64,000 nt of DNA. Source: Luzula sylvatica. Its lineage: Eukaryota; Streptophyta; Magnoliopsida; Poales; Juncaceae. Of the stretch, positions 48,801 to 62,300 are shown piece after piece (positions within the stretch are counted from its first letter, which is position 1; the number at the start of each line of letters is the position of its first letter). A program made the translations under genes and the position numbers. The stretch spans positions 40,989,543 to 41,053,542 of the forward strand of contig OX326961.1 in assembly GCA_946800325.1 (NCBI GenBank), written 5' to 3'. The notes under the pieces are model-generated. The model was not told the DNA's origin and did not search any database. It saw only the letters and a list, made by a program, of their open reading frames with translations.

Positions 48801-50409
48801 CTCCTCAAAGCGTTAAAATCTTGTTTAGGATCGAAAAACAAACTATCTTAGTGTTTGTGAAATTTGGTGAAAAGTTATGTACTAAAAGATACGATACAAA
48901 TGATCTTAAAACACGTTATTTGAACTCGTCAAAGCGTTAAAATCTTGTTTTGAATCTAAAAACAAACTATCTTAGTGTTTGTGAAATTTGGTGAAAAGTT
49001 ATGTACTGAAAGATACGATACAAATGATCTAGAAACACGTTATTTGAACTCCTCAAAGCGTTAAAAGCTTGTTTTGAATCGAAACACAAACTTTCTTAGT
49101 GTTTGTAAAATTTCGTGAAAAGTTATGTAGTAAAAGATACGATACAAAGGATCTAAAAACACGTTATTTCAACTCCTCAAAACGTTAAAATCTTGTTTTG
49201 AATCGAAAAACAAACTTTCTTAGTGTTTGTGAAATTTGGTGATAAGTTATGTAGTAAAAGATACGATACAAATGATCTTAAAACACGTTATTTGACCTCG
49301 TCAAAGCGTTAAAATCTTGTTTTGAATCGAAAAACAAACTTTCTTAGTGTTTGTGAAATTTGGTGAAAAGTTATGTGGTAAAAGATACGGTACAAATGAT
49401 CTAAAAACACGTTATTTGAACTCCTCAAAGCGTTAAAATCTTGTTTTGAATCGAAAAACAAACTATGTTAGTGTTTGTGAAATTTGGAGAAAAGTTATGT
49501 ACTAAAAGGTACGATACAAATGATCTAAAAACACGTTATTTGAACTCCTCAAAGCGTTAAAAGCTTGTTTTGAATCGAAACTCAAACTTTCTTAGTGTTT
49601 GTGAAATTTCGTGAAAAGTTATGTAGTAAAAGATACGATACAAATGATCTAAAACATGTTAGTTGAACTCCTCAAAGCGTTAAAATCTTGTTTTGAATCG
49701 AAAAACAAACTTTCTTAGTGTTTGTGAAATTTGGTGAAAAGTTATGTAGTAAAAGATACTACAAAGGATCTAAAAACACGTTATTTGAACTCCTCAAAGC
49801 ATTAAAATCTTGTTTTGAATCGAAAAACAAACTTTCTTAGTGTTTGTGAAATTTGGTGAAAAGTTATGTGGTAAAAGATACGATACAAATGATCTAGAAA
49901 CACGTTATTTGAACTCCTCAAAGCGTTAAAATCTTGTTTTGAATCGAAAAACAAACTATCTTAGTGTTTGTGAAATTTGGTGAAAAGTTATGTACTAAAA
50001 GATACGATACAAATGATCTAGAAACACGTTATTTGAACTCCTCAAAGCGTTAAAAGCTTGTTTTGAATCGAAACACAAACTTTCTTAGTGTTTGTGAAAT
50101 TTCGTGAAAAGTTATGTAGTAAAAGATACGATACAAAGGATCTAAAAACAGGTTATTTGAACTCCTCAAAGCGTTAAAATCTTGTTTTGAATCGAAAAAC
50201 AAACTTTCTTAGTGTTTGTGAAATTTGGAGAAAAGTTACGTAGTAAAAGATACGATACAAATGATCTTAAAACACGTTATTTGAACTACTCAAAGCGTTA
50301 AAATCTTGTTTTGAATCGAAAAACAAACTTTCTTAGTGTTTGTGAAATTCGGTGAAAAGTTATGTAGTAAAAGATACGGTACAAATGAACTAAAAACACG
50401 TTATTTGAG
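48801..50409. repeat. Core HOR copy, 1609 bp, many private substitutions
   Basis: m8 deletion at about 49759. Private changes: G 48829 (m1), A 49107 (m3), C 49170 (end of m3/start of m4), A 49488 (m6), G 49662 (m7), A 49801 (m9), A 50389 (m13). It has more private changes than other core copies. A50389 is shared with the next two HORs. Confidence 0.93.
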
Positions 50410-52020
50410 CTCCTCAAAGCGTTAAAATCTTGTTTAGAATCGAAAAACAAACTATCTTAGTGTTTGTGAAATTTGGTGAAAAGTTATGTACTAAAAGATA
50501 CGATACAAATGATCTTAAAACACGTTATTTGAACTCGTCAAAGCGTTAAAATCTTGTTTTGAATCTAAAAACAAACTATCTTAGTGTTTGTGAAATTTGG
50601 TGAAAAGTTATGTACTGAAAGATACGATACAAATGATCTAGAAACACGTTATTTGAACTCCTCAAAGCGTTAAAAGCTTGTTTTGAATCGAAACACAAAC
50701 TTTCTTAGTGTTTGTGAAATTTCGTGAAAAGTTATGTAGTAAAAGATACGATACAAAGGATCTAAAAACACGTTATTTGAACTCCTCAAAACGTTAAAAT
50801 CTTGTTTTGAATCGAAAAACAAACTTTCTTAGTGTTTGTGAAATTTGGTGATAAGTTATGTAGTAAAAGATACGATACAAATGATCTTAAAACACGTTAT
50901 TTGACCTCGTCAAAGCGTTAAAATCTTGTTTTGAATCGAAAAACAAACTTTCTTAGTGTTTGTGAAATTTGGTGAAAAGTTATGTGGTAAAAGATACGGT
51001 ACAAATGATCTAAAAACACGTTATTTGAACTCCTCAAAGCGTTAAAATCTTGTTTTGAATCGAAAAACAAACTATGTTAGTGTTTGTGAAATTTGGTGAA
51101 AAGTTATGTACTAAAAGGTACGATACAAATGATCTAAAAACACGTTATTTGAACTCCTCAAAGCGTTAAAAGCTTGTTTTGAATCGAAACTCAAACTTTC
51201 TTAGTGTTTGTGAAATTTCGTGAAAAGTTATGTAGTAAAAGATACGATACAAATGATCTAAAACATGTTATTTGAACTCCTCAAAGCGTTAAAATCTTGT
51301 TTTGAATCGAAAAACAAACTTTCTTAGTGTTTGTGAAATTTGGTGAAAAGTTATGTAGTAAAAGATACGATACAAAGGATCTAAAAACACGTTATTTGAA
51401 CTCCTCAAAGCGTTAAAATCTTGTTTTGAATCGAAAAACAAACTTTCTTAGTGTTTGTGAAATTTGGTGAAAAGTTATGTGGTAAAAGATACGATACAAA
51501 TGATCTAGAAACACGTTATTTGAACTCCTCAAAGCGTTAAAATCTTGTTTTGAATCGAAAAACAAACTATCTTAGTGTTTGTGAAATTTGGTGAAAAGTT
51601 ATGTACTAAAAGATACGATACAAATGATCTAGAAACACGTTATTTGAACTCCTCAAAGCGTTAAAAGCTTGTTTTGAATCGAAACACAAACTTTCTTAGT
51701 GTTTGTGAAATTTCGTGAAAAGTTATGTAGTAAAAGATACGATACAAAGGATCTAAAAACAGGTTATTTGAACTCCTCAAAGCGTTAAAATCTTGTTTTG
51801 AATCGAAAAACAAACTTTCTTAGTGTTTGTGAAATTTGGAGAAAAGTTACGTAGTAAAAGATACGATACAAATGATCTTAAAACACGTTATTTGAACTAC
51901 TCAAAGCGTTAAAATCTTGTTTTGAATCGAAAAACAAACTTTCTTAGTGTTTGTGAAATTCGGTGAAAAGTTATGTAGTAAAAGATACGGTACAAATGAA
52001 CTAAAAACACGTTATTTGAG
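50410..52020. repeat. Core HOR copy, 1611 bp
   Basis: Full m1-m13; m13 carries 'atgaactaa' with A at 52000, shared with 50389 and 53611. Confidence 0.94.
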
Positions 52021-53631
52021 CTCCTCAAAGCGTTAAAATCTTGTTTAGAATCGAAAAACAAACTATCTTAGTGTTTGTGAAATTTGGTGAAAAGTTATGT
52101 ACTAAAAGATACGATACAAATGATCTTAAAACACGTTATTTGAACTCGTCAAAGCGTTAAAATCTTGTTTTGAATCTAAAAACAAACTATCTTAGTGTTT
52201 GTGAAATTTGGTGAAAAGTTATGTACTGAAAGATACGATACAAATGATCTAGAAACACGTTATTTGAACTCCTCAAAGCGTTAAAAGCTTGTTTTGAATC
52301 GAAACACAAACTTTCTTAGTGTTTGTGAAATTTCGTGAAAAGTTATGTAGTAAAAGATACGATACAAAGGATCTAAAAACACGTTATTTGAACTCCTCAA
52401 AACGTTAAAATCTTGTTTTGAATCGAAAAACAAACTTTCTTAGTGTTTGTGAAATTTGGTGATAAGTTATGTAGTAAAAGATACGATACAAATGATCTTA
52501 AAACACGTTATTTGACCTCGTCAAAGCGTTAAAATCTTGTTTTGAATCGAAAAACAAACTTTCTTAGTGTTTGTGAAATTTGGTGAAAAGTTATGTGGTA
52601 AAAGATACGGTACAAATGATCTAAAAACACGTTATTTGAACTCCTCAAAGCGTTAAAATCTTGTTTTGAATCGAAAAACAAACTATGTTAGTGTTTGTGA
52701 AATTTGGTGAAAAGTTATGTACTAAAAGGTACGATACAAATGATCTAAAAACACGTTATTTGAACTCCTCAAAGCGTTAAAAGCTTGTTTTGAATCGAAA
52801 CTCAAACTTTCTTAGTGTTTGTGAAATTTCGTGAAAAGTTAGGTAGTAAAAGATACGATACAAATGATCTAAAACATGTTATTTGAACTCCTCAAAGCGT
52901 TAAAATCTTGTTTTGAATCGAAAAACAAACTTTCTTAGTGTTTGTGAAATTTGGTGAAAAGTTATGTAGTAAAAGATACGATACAAAGGATCTAAAAACA
53001 CGTTATTTGAACTCCTCAAAGCGTTAAAATCTTGTTTTGAATCGAAAAACAAACTTTCTTAGTGTTTGTGAAATTTGGTGAAAAGTTATGTGGTAAAAGA
53101 TACGATACAAATGATCTAGAAACACGTTATTTGAACTCCTCAAAGCGTTAAAATCTTGTTTTGAATCGAAAAACAAACTATCTTAGTGTTTGTGAAATTT
53201 GGTGAAAAGTTATGTACTAAAAGATACGATACAAATGATCTAGAAACACGTTATTTGAACTCCTCAAAGCGTTAAAAGCTTGTTTTGAATCGAAACACAA
53301 ACTTTCTTAGTGTTTGTGAAATTTCGTGAAAAGTTATGTAGTAAAAGATACGATACAAAGGATCTAAAAACAGGTTATTTGAACTCCTCAAAGCGTTAAA
53401 ATCTTGTTTTGAATCGAAAAACAAACTTTCTTAGTGTTTGTGAAATTTGGAGAAAAGTTACGTAGTAAAAGATACGATACAAATGATCTTAAAACACGTT
53501 ATTTGAACTACTCAAAGCGTTAAAATCTTGTTTTGAATCGAAAAACAAACTTTCTTAGTGTTTGTGAAATTCGGTGAAAAGTTATGTAGTAAAAGATACG
53601 GTACAAATGAACTAAAAACACGTTATTTGAG
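52021..53631. repeat. Core HOR copy, 1611 bp
   Basis: Full m1-m13. Private G at 52842 ('ttaggtag', m7); m13 A at 53611 is shared with the two preceding copies. Confidence 0.94.
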
Positions 53632-55242
53632 CTTCTCAAAGCGTTAAAATCTTGTTTAGAATCGAAAAACAAACTATCTTAGTGTTTGTGAAATTTGGTG
53701 AAAAGTTATGTACTAAAAGATACGATACAAATGATCTTAAAACACGTTATTTGAACTCGTCAAAGCGTTAAAATCTTGTTTTGAATCTAAAAACAAACTA
53801 TCTTAGTGTTTGTGAAATTTGGTGAAAAGTTATGTACTGAAAGATACGATACAAATGATCTAGAAACACGTTATTTGAACTCCTCAAAGCGTTAAAAGCT
53901 TGTTTTGAATCGAAACACAAACTTTCTTAGTGTTTGTGAAATTTCGTGAAAAGTTATGTAGTAAAAGATACGATACAAAGGATCTAAAAACACGTTATTT
54001 GAACTCCTCAAAACGTTAAAATCTTGTTTTGAATCGAAAAACAAACTTTCTTAGTGTTTGTGAAATTTGGTGATAAGTTATGTAGTAAAAGATACGATAC
54101 AAATGATCTTAAAACACGTTATTTGACCTCGTCAAAGCGTTAAAATCTTGTTTTGAATCGAAAAACAAACTTTCTTAGTGTTTGTGAAATTTGGTGAAAA
54201 GTTATGTGGTAAAAGATACGGTACAAATGATCTAAAAACACGTTATTTGAACTCCTCAAAGCGTTAAAATCTTGTTTTGAATCGAAAAACAAACTATGTT
54301 AGTGTTTGTGAAATTTGGTGAAAAGTTATGTACTAAAAGGTACGATACAAATGATCTAAAAACACGTTATTTGAACTCCTCAAAGCGTTAAAAGCTTGTT
54401 TTGAATCGAAACTCAAACTTTCTTAGTGTTTGTGAAATTTCGTGAAAAGTTATGTAGTAAAAGATACGATACAAATGATCTAAAACATGTTATTTGAACT
54501 CCTCAAAGCGTTAAAATCTTGTTTTGAATCGAAAAACAAACTTTCTTAGTGTTTGTGAAATTTGGTGAAAAGTTATGTAGTAAAAGATACGATACAAAGG
54601 ATCTAAAAACACGTTATTTGAACTCCTCAAAGCGTTAAAATCTTGTTTTGAATCGAAAAACAAACTTTCTTAGTGTTTGTGAAATTTGGTGAAAAGTTAT
54701 GTGGTAAAAGATACGATACAAATGATCTAGAAACACGTTATTTGAACTCCTCAAAGCGTTAAAATCTTGTTTTGAATCGAAAAACAAACTATCTTAGTGT
54801 TTGTGAAATTTGGTGAAAAGTTATGTACTAAAAGATACGATACAAATGATCTAGAAACACGTTATTTGAACTCCTCAAAGCGTTAAAAGCTTGTTTTGAA
54901 TCGAAACACAAACTTTCTTAGTGTTTGTGAAATTTCGTGAAAAGTTATGTAGTAAAAGATACGATACAAAGGATCTAAAAACAGGTTATTTGAACTCCTC
55001 AAAGCGTTAAAATCTTGTTTTGAATCGAAAAACAAACTTTCTTAGTGTTTGTGAAATTTGGAGAAAAGTTACGTAGTAAAAGATACGATACAAATGATCT
55101 TAAAACACGTTATTTGAACTACTCAAAGCGTTAAAATCTTGTTTTGAATCGAAAAACAAACTTTCTTAGTGTTTGTGAAATTCGGTGAAAAGTTATGTAG
55201 TAAAAGATACGGTACAAATGATCTAAAAACACGTTATTTGAG
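53632..55242. repeat. Core HOR copy, 1611 bp, SacI site lost
   Basis: m1 begins 'cttctc' (T at 53634), changing gagctc to gagctt at the HOR junction. Otherwise full m1-m13. Confidence 0.94.
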
Positions 55243-57346
55243 CTCCTCAAAGCGTTAAAATCTTGTTTAGAATCGAAAAACAAACTATCTTAGTGTTTGT
55301 GAAATTTGGTGAAAAGTTATGTACTAAAAGATACGATACAAATGATCTTAAAACACGTTATTTGAACTCGTCAAAGCGTTAAAATCTTGTTTTGAATCTA
55401 AAAACAAACTATCTTAGTGTTTGTGAAATTTGGTGAAAAGTTATGTACTGAAAGATACGATACAAATGATCTAGAAACACGTTATTTGAACTCCTCAAAG
55501 CGTTAAAAGCTTGTTTTGAATCGAAAAACAAACTTTCTTAGTGTTTGTGAAATTTCGTGAAAAGTTATGTACGAAAAGATACGATACAAATGATCTAAAA
55601 ACACGTCATTTGAGCTCCTCAAAGCGTTAAAAGCTTGTTTTGAATCGAAAAACAAACTCTTAGTGTTTGTGATATTTGGTGATAAGTTATGTAGTAAAAG
55701 ATACGATACAAATGATCTTAAAACACGTTATTTGAACTCGTGAAAGCGTTAAAATCTTGTTTTGAATCGAAAAACAATCTTTCTTAGTGTTTGTGAAATT
55801 TGGTGAAAAGTTATGTGGTAAAAGATACGGTACAAATGATCTAAAAACACGTTATTTGAACTCCTCAAAGCGTTAAAATTTTGTTTTGAATCGAAAAACA
55901 AACTATGTTAGTGTTTGTGAAATTTGGTGAAAAGTTATGTACTAAAAGGTACGATACAAATGATCTAAAAACACGTTATTTGAACTCCTCAAAGCGTTAA
56001 AAGCTTGTTTTGAATCGAAACTCAAACTTTCTTAGTGTTTGTGAAATTTCGTGAAATGTTATGTAGTAAAAGATACGATACAAATGATCTAAAACATGTT
56101 ATTTGAACTCCTCAAAGCGTTAAAATCTTGTTTTGAATCGAAAAACAAACTTTCTTAGTGTTTGTGAAATTTGGTGAAAAGTTATGTAGTAAAAGATGCG
56201 ATACAAAGGATCTAAAAACACGTTATTTGAACTCCTCAAAGCGTTAAAATCTTGTTTTGAATCGAAAAACAAACTTTCTTAGTGTTTGTGAAATTTGGTG
56301 AAAAGTTATGTAATAAAAGATACGATACAAATGATCTAGAAACACGTTATTTGAACTCCTCAAAGCGTTAAAATCTTGTTTTGAATCGAAAAACAAACTT
56401 TCTTAGTGTTTGTGAAATTTGGTGATAAGTTATGTATTAAAAGATACGATACAAATGATCTTAAAACACGTTATTTGAACTCGTCAAAGCGTTAAAATCT
56501 TGTTTTGAATCGAAAAACAAACTTTCTTAGTGTTTGTGAAATTTGGTGAAAAGTTATGTGGTAAAAGATACGGTACAAATGATCTAAAAACACGTTATTT
56601 GAACTCCTCAACGCGTTAAAATCTTGTTTTGAATCGAAAAACAAACTATGTTAGTGTTTGTGAAATTTGGTGAAAAGTTATGTACTAAAAGGTACGATAC
56701 AAATGATCTAAAAACACGTTATTTGAACTCCTCAAAGCGTTAAAAGCTTGTTTTGAATCGAAACTCAAACTTTCTTAGTGTTTGTGAAATTTCGTGAAAA
56801 GTTATGTAGTAAAAGATACGATACAAATGATCTAAAACATGTTATTTGAACTCCTCAAAGCGTTAAAATCTTGTTTTGAATCGAAAAACAAACTTTCTTA
56901 GTGTTTGTGAAATTTGGTGAATAGTTATGTAGTAAAAGATACGATACAAAGGATCTAAAAACACGTTATTTGAACTCCTCAAAGCGTTAAAATCTTGTTT
57001 TGAATCGAAAAACAAACTTTCTTAGTGTTTGTGAAATTTGGTGAAAAGTTACGTAGTAAAAGATACGATACAAATGATCTACAAACATGTTATTTGAACT
57101 ACTCAAAGCGTTAAAATCTTGTTTTGAATCGAAAAACAAACTTTCTTAGTGTTTGTGAAATTTGGAGAAAAGTTACGTAGTAAAAGATACGATACAAATG
57201 ATCTTAAAACACGTTATTTGAACTACTCAAAGCGTTAAAATCTTGTTTTGAATCGAAAAACAAACTTTCTTAGTGTTTGTGAAATTCGGTGAAAAGTTAT
57301 GTAGTAAAAGATACGGTACAAATGATCTAAAAACACGTTATTTGAG
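55243..57346. repeat. Older-type expanded HOR, 17 monomers, 2104 bp
   Basis: m1, m2, m3-like with 'gaaaaacaaac', 'gtacgaaaag' and 'cgtcatttgag' (55491), a divergent 122-bp monomer with 'aaactcttag', 'gatatttgg' and 'gataag' (55615), m5-like 'ctcgtgaaag' (55737), m6 'aattttg', m7 'gaaatgtt', m8 'gatgcg' (56108), m9-like 'gtaataa', m4-like 'gtattaa', m5, m6 'aacgcg', m7, x1 (56851), x2, m12', m13. It brings back x1/x2 after more than 40 kb without them. Confidence 0.9.
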
Positions 57347-58957
57347 CTCCTCAAAGCGTTAAAATCTTGTTTAGAATCGAAAAACAAACTATCTTAGTGT
57401 TTGTGAAATTTGGTGAAAAGTTATGTACTAAAAGATACGATACAAATGATCTTAAAACACGTTATTTGAACTCGTCAAAGCGTTAAAATCTTGTTTTGAA
57501 TCTAAAAACAAACTGTCTTAGTGTTTGTGAAATTTGGTGAAAAGTTATGTACTGAAAGATACGATACAAATGATCTAGAAACACGTTATTTGAACTCCTC
57601 AAAGCGTTAAAAGCTTGTTTTGAATCGAAACACAAACTTTCTTAGTGTTTGTGAAATTTCGTGAAAAGTTATGTAGTAAAAGATACGATACAAAGGATCT
57701 AAAAACACGTTATTTGAACTCCTCAAAACGTTAAAATCTTGTTTTGAATCGAAAAACAAACTTTCTTAGTGTTTGTGAAATTTGGTGATAAGTTATGTAG
57801 TAAAAGATACGATACAAATGATCTTAAAACACGTTATTTGACCTCGTCAAAGCGTTAAAATCTTGTTTTGAATCGAAAAACAAACTTTCTTAGTGTTTGT
57901 GAAATTTGGTGAAAAGTTATGTGGTAAAAGATACGGTACAAATGATCTAAAAACACGTTATTTGAACTCCTCAAAGCGTTAAAATCTTGTTTTGAATCGA
58001 AAAACAAACTATGTTAGTGTTTGTGAAATTTGGTGAAAAGTTATGTACTAAAAGGTACGATACAAATGATCTAAAAACACGTTATTTGAACTCCTCAAAG
58101 CGTTAAAAGCTTGTTTTGAATCGAAACTCAAACTTTCTTAGTGTTTGTGAAATTTCGTGAAAAGTTATGTAGTAAAAGATACGATACAAATGATCTAAAA
58201 CATGTTATTTGAACTCCTCAAAGCGTTAAAATCTTGTTTTGAATCGAAAAACAAACTTTCTTAGTGTTTGTGAAATTTGGTGAAAAGTTATGTAGTAAAA
58301 GATACGATACAAAGGATCTAAAAACACGTTATTTGAACTCCTCAAAGCGTTAAAATCTTGTTTTGAATCGAAAAACAAACTTTCTTAGTGTTTGTGAAAT
58401 TTGGTGAAAAGTTATGTGGTAAAAGATACGATACAAATGATCTAGAAACACGTTATTTGAACTCCTCAAAGCGTTAAAATCTTGTTTTGAATCGAAAAAC
58501 AAACTATCTTAGTGTTTGTGAAATTTGGTGAAAAGTTATGTACTAAAAGATACGATACAAATGATCTAGAAACACGTTATTTGAACTCCTCAAAGCGTTA
58601 AAAGCTTGTTTTGAATCGAAACACAAACTTTCTTAGTGTTTGTGAAATTTCGTGAAAAGTTATGTAGTAAAAGATACGATACAAAGGATCTAAAAACAGG
58701 TTATTTGAACTCCTCAAAGCGTTAAAATCTTGTTTTGAATCGAAAAACAAACTTTCTTAGTGTTTGTGAAATTTGGAGAAAAGTTACGTAGTAAAAGATA
58801 CGATACAAATGATCTTAAAACACGTTATTTGAACTACTCAAAGCGTTAAAATCTTGTTTTGAATCGAAAAACAAACTTTCTTAGTGTTTGTGAAATTCGG
58901 TGAAAAGTTATGTAGTAAAAGATACGGTACAAATGATCTAAAAACACGTTATTTGAG
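57347..58957. repeat. Core HOR copy, 1611 bp
   Basis: Full m1-m13 lying between two older-type blocks. m2 has G at 57515 ('actgtc'). Confidence 0.93.
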
Positions 58958-61061
58958 CTCCTCAAAGCGTTAAAATCTTGTTTAGAATCGAAAAACAAAC
59001 TATCTTAGTGTTTGTGAAATTTGGTGAAAAGTTATGTACTAAAAGATACGATACAAATGATCTTAAAACACGTTATTTGAACTCGTCAAAGCGTTAAAAT
59101 CTTGTTTTGAATCTAAAAACAAACTATCTTAGTGTTTGTGAAATTTGGTGAAAAGTTATGTACTGAAAGATACGATACAAATGATCTAGAAACACGTTAT
59201 TTGAACTCCTCAAAGCGTTAAAAGCTTGTTTTGAATCGAAAAACAAACTTTCTTAGTGTTTGTGAAATTTCGTGAAAAGTTATGTACGAAAAGATACGAT
59301 ACAAATGATCTAAAAACACGTCATTTGAGCTCCTCAAAGCGTTAAAAGCTTGTTTTGAATCGAAAAACAAACTCTTAGTGTTTGTGATATTTGGTGATAA
59401 GTTATGTAGTAAAAGATACGATACAAATGATCTTAAAACACGTTATTTGAACTCTTGAAAGCGTTAAAATCTTGTTTTGAATCGAAAAACAAACTTTCTT
59501 AGTGTTTGTGAAATTTGGTGAAAAGTTATGTGGTAAAAGATACGGTACAAATGATCTAAAAACACGTTATTTGAACTCCTCAAAGCGTTAAAATTTTGTT
59601 TTGAATCGAAAAACAAACTATGTTAGTGTTTGTGAAATTTGGTGAAAAGTTATGTACTAAAAGGTACGATACAAATGATCTAAAAACACGTTATTTGAAC
59701 TCCTCAAAGCGTTAAAAGCTTGTTTTGAATCGAAACTCAAACTTTCTTAGTGTTTGTGAAATTTCGTGAAATGTTATGTAGTAAAAGATACGATACAAAT
59801 GATCTAAAACATGTTATTTGAACTCCTCAAAGCGTTAAAATCTTGTTTTGAATCGAAAAACAAACTTTCTTAGTGTTTGTGAAATTTGGTGAAAAGTTAT
59901 GTAGTAAAAGATGCGATACAAAGGATCTAAAAACACGTTATTTGAACTCCTCAAAGCGTTAAAATCTTGTTTTGAATCGAAAAACAAACTTTCTTAGTGT
60001 TTGTGAAATTTGGTGAAAAGTTATGTAATAAAAGATACGATACAAATGATCTAGAAACACGTTATTTGAACTCCTCAAAGCGTTAAAATCTTGTTTTGAA
60101 TCGAAAAACAAACTTTCTTAGTGTTTGTGAAATTTGGTGATAAGTTATGTATTAAAAGATACGATACAAATGATCTTAAAACACGTTATTTGAACTCGTC
60201 AAAGCGTTAAAATCTTGTTTTGAATCGAAAAACAAACTTTCTTAGTGTTTGTGAAATTTGGTGAAAAGTTATGTGGTAAAAGATACGGTACAAATGATCT
60301 AAAAACACGTTATTTGAACTCCTCAACGCGTTAAAATCTTGTTTTGAATCGAAAAACAAACTATGTTAGTGTTTGTGAAATTTGGTGAAAAGTTATGTAC
60401 TAAAAGGTACGATACAAATGATCTAAAAACACGTTATTTGAACTCCTCAAAGCGTTAAAAGCTTGTTTTGAATCGAAACTCAAACTTTCTTAGTGTTTGT
60501 GAAATTTCGTGAAAAGTTATGTAGTAAAAGATACGATACAAATGATCTAAAACATGTTATTTGAACTCCTCAAAGCGTTAAAATCTTGTTTTGAATCGAA
60601 AAACAAACTTTCTTAGTGTTTGTGAAATTTGGTGAATAGTTACGTAGTAAAAGATACGATACAAAGGATCTAAAAACACGTTATTTGAACTCCTCAAAGC
60701 GTTAAAATCTTGTTTTGAATCGAAAAACAAACTTTCTTAGTGTTTGTGAAATTTGGTGAAAAGTTACGTAGTAAAAGATACGATACAAATGATCTACAAA
60801 CATGTTATTTGAACTACTCAAAGCGTTAAAATCTTGTTTTGAATCGAAAAACAAACTTTCTTAGTGTTTGTGAAATTTGGAGAAAAGTTACGTAGTAAAA
60901 GATACGATACAAATGATCTTAAAACACGTTATTTGAACTACTCAAAGCGTTAAAATCTTGTTTTGAATCGAAAAACAAACTTTCTTAGTGTTTGTGAAAT
61001 TCGGTGAAAAGTTATGTAGTAAAAGATACGGTACAAATGATCTAAAAACACGTTATTTGAG
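58958..61061. repeat. Older-type expanded HOR, 17 monomers, 2104 bp
   Basis: Repeats 55243-57346 at an offset of 3715 bp, with the same rare marks ('gtacgaaaag', 'cgtcatttgag', 'aaactcttag', 'gatatttgg', 'gatgcg', 'aacgcg'). Differences: 'ctcttgaaag' near 59453 versus 'ctcgtgaaag', and C in x1 'gttacg' near 60642. Confidence 0.9.
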
Positions 61062-62300
61062 CTCCTCAAAGCGTTAAAATCTTGTTTAGAATCGAAAAAC
61101 AAACTATCTTAGTGTTTGTGAAATTTGGTGAAAAGTTATGTACTAAAAGATACGATACAAATGATCTTAAAACACGTTATTTGAACTCGTCAAAGCGTTA
61201 AAATCTTGTTTTGAATCTAAAAACAAACTATCTTAGTGTTTGTGAAATTTGGTGAAAAGTTATGTACTGAAAGATACGATACAAATGATCTAGAAACACG
61301 TTATTTGAACTCCTCAAAGCGTTAAAAGCTTGTTTTGAATCGAAACACAAACTTTCTTAGTGTTTGTGAAATTTCGTGAAAAGTTATGTAGTAAAAGATA
61401 CGATACAAAGGATCTAAAAACACGTTATTTGAACTCCTCAAAGCGTTAAAAGCTTGTTTTGAATCGAAACTCAAACTTTCTTAGTGTTTGTGAAATTTCG
61501 TGAAAAGTTATGTAGTAAAAGATACGATACAAATGATCTAAAACATGTTATTTGAACTCCTCAAAGCGTTAAAATCTTGTTTTGAATCGAAAAACAAACT
61601 TTCTTAGTGTTTGTGAAATTTGGTGAAAAGTTATGTAGTAAAAGATACGATACAAAGGATCTAAAAACACGTTATTTGAACTCCTCAAAGCGTTAAAATC
61701 TTGTTTTGAATCGAAAAACAAACTTTCTTAGTGTTTGTGAAATTTGGTGAAAAGTTATGTGGTAAAAGATACGATACAAATGATCTAGAAACACGTTATT
61801 TGAACTCCTCAAAGCGTTAAAATCTTGTTTTGAATCGAAAAACAAACTATCTTAGTGTTTGTGAAATTTGGTGAAAAGTTATGTACTAAAAGATACGATA
61901 CAAATGATCTAGAAACACGTTATTTGAACTCCTCAAAGCGTTAAAAGCTTGTTTTGAATCGAAACACAAACTTTCTTAGTGTTTGTGAAATTTCGTGAAA
62001 AGTTATGTAGTAAAAGATACGATACAAAGGATCTAAAAACAGGTTATCTGAACTCCTCAAAGCGTTAAAATCTTGTTTCGAATCGAAAAACAAACTTTCT
62101 TAGTGTTTGTGAAATTTGGAGAAAAGTTACGTAGTAAAAGATACGATACAAATGATCTTAAAACACGTTATTTGAACTACTCAAAGCGTTAAAATCTTGT
62201 TTTGAATCGAAAAACAAACTTTCTTAGTGTTTGTGAAATTCGGTGAAAAGTTATGTAGTAAAAGATACGGTACAAATGATCTAAAAACACGTTATTTGAG
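61062..62300. repeat. Shortened HOR copy, 10 monomers, 1239 bp
   Basis: m1, m2, m3 (61310), then directly m7 (61434), m8-m13. m4, m5 and m6 are missing. Both m3 and m7 share 'aaaagcttg' and 'atttcgtga', which would favour mispairing. Private: C near 62048 and C near 62080. Confidence 0.92.

Larger units (their letters stand above)
55243..61433. repeat. Tandem duplication, 3715-bp unit (30 monomers)
   Basis: The pair 2104 + 1611 repeats: m1 anchors at 55262/58977 and 57366/61081 are both 3715 bp apart. All rare marks of the first unit recur in the second. The second unit is cut short after m3 of its core HOR (61310), where it jumps to m7. Exact outer ends are unclear because both flanks are core-type HOR. 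Confidence 0.88.
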
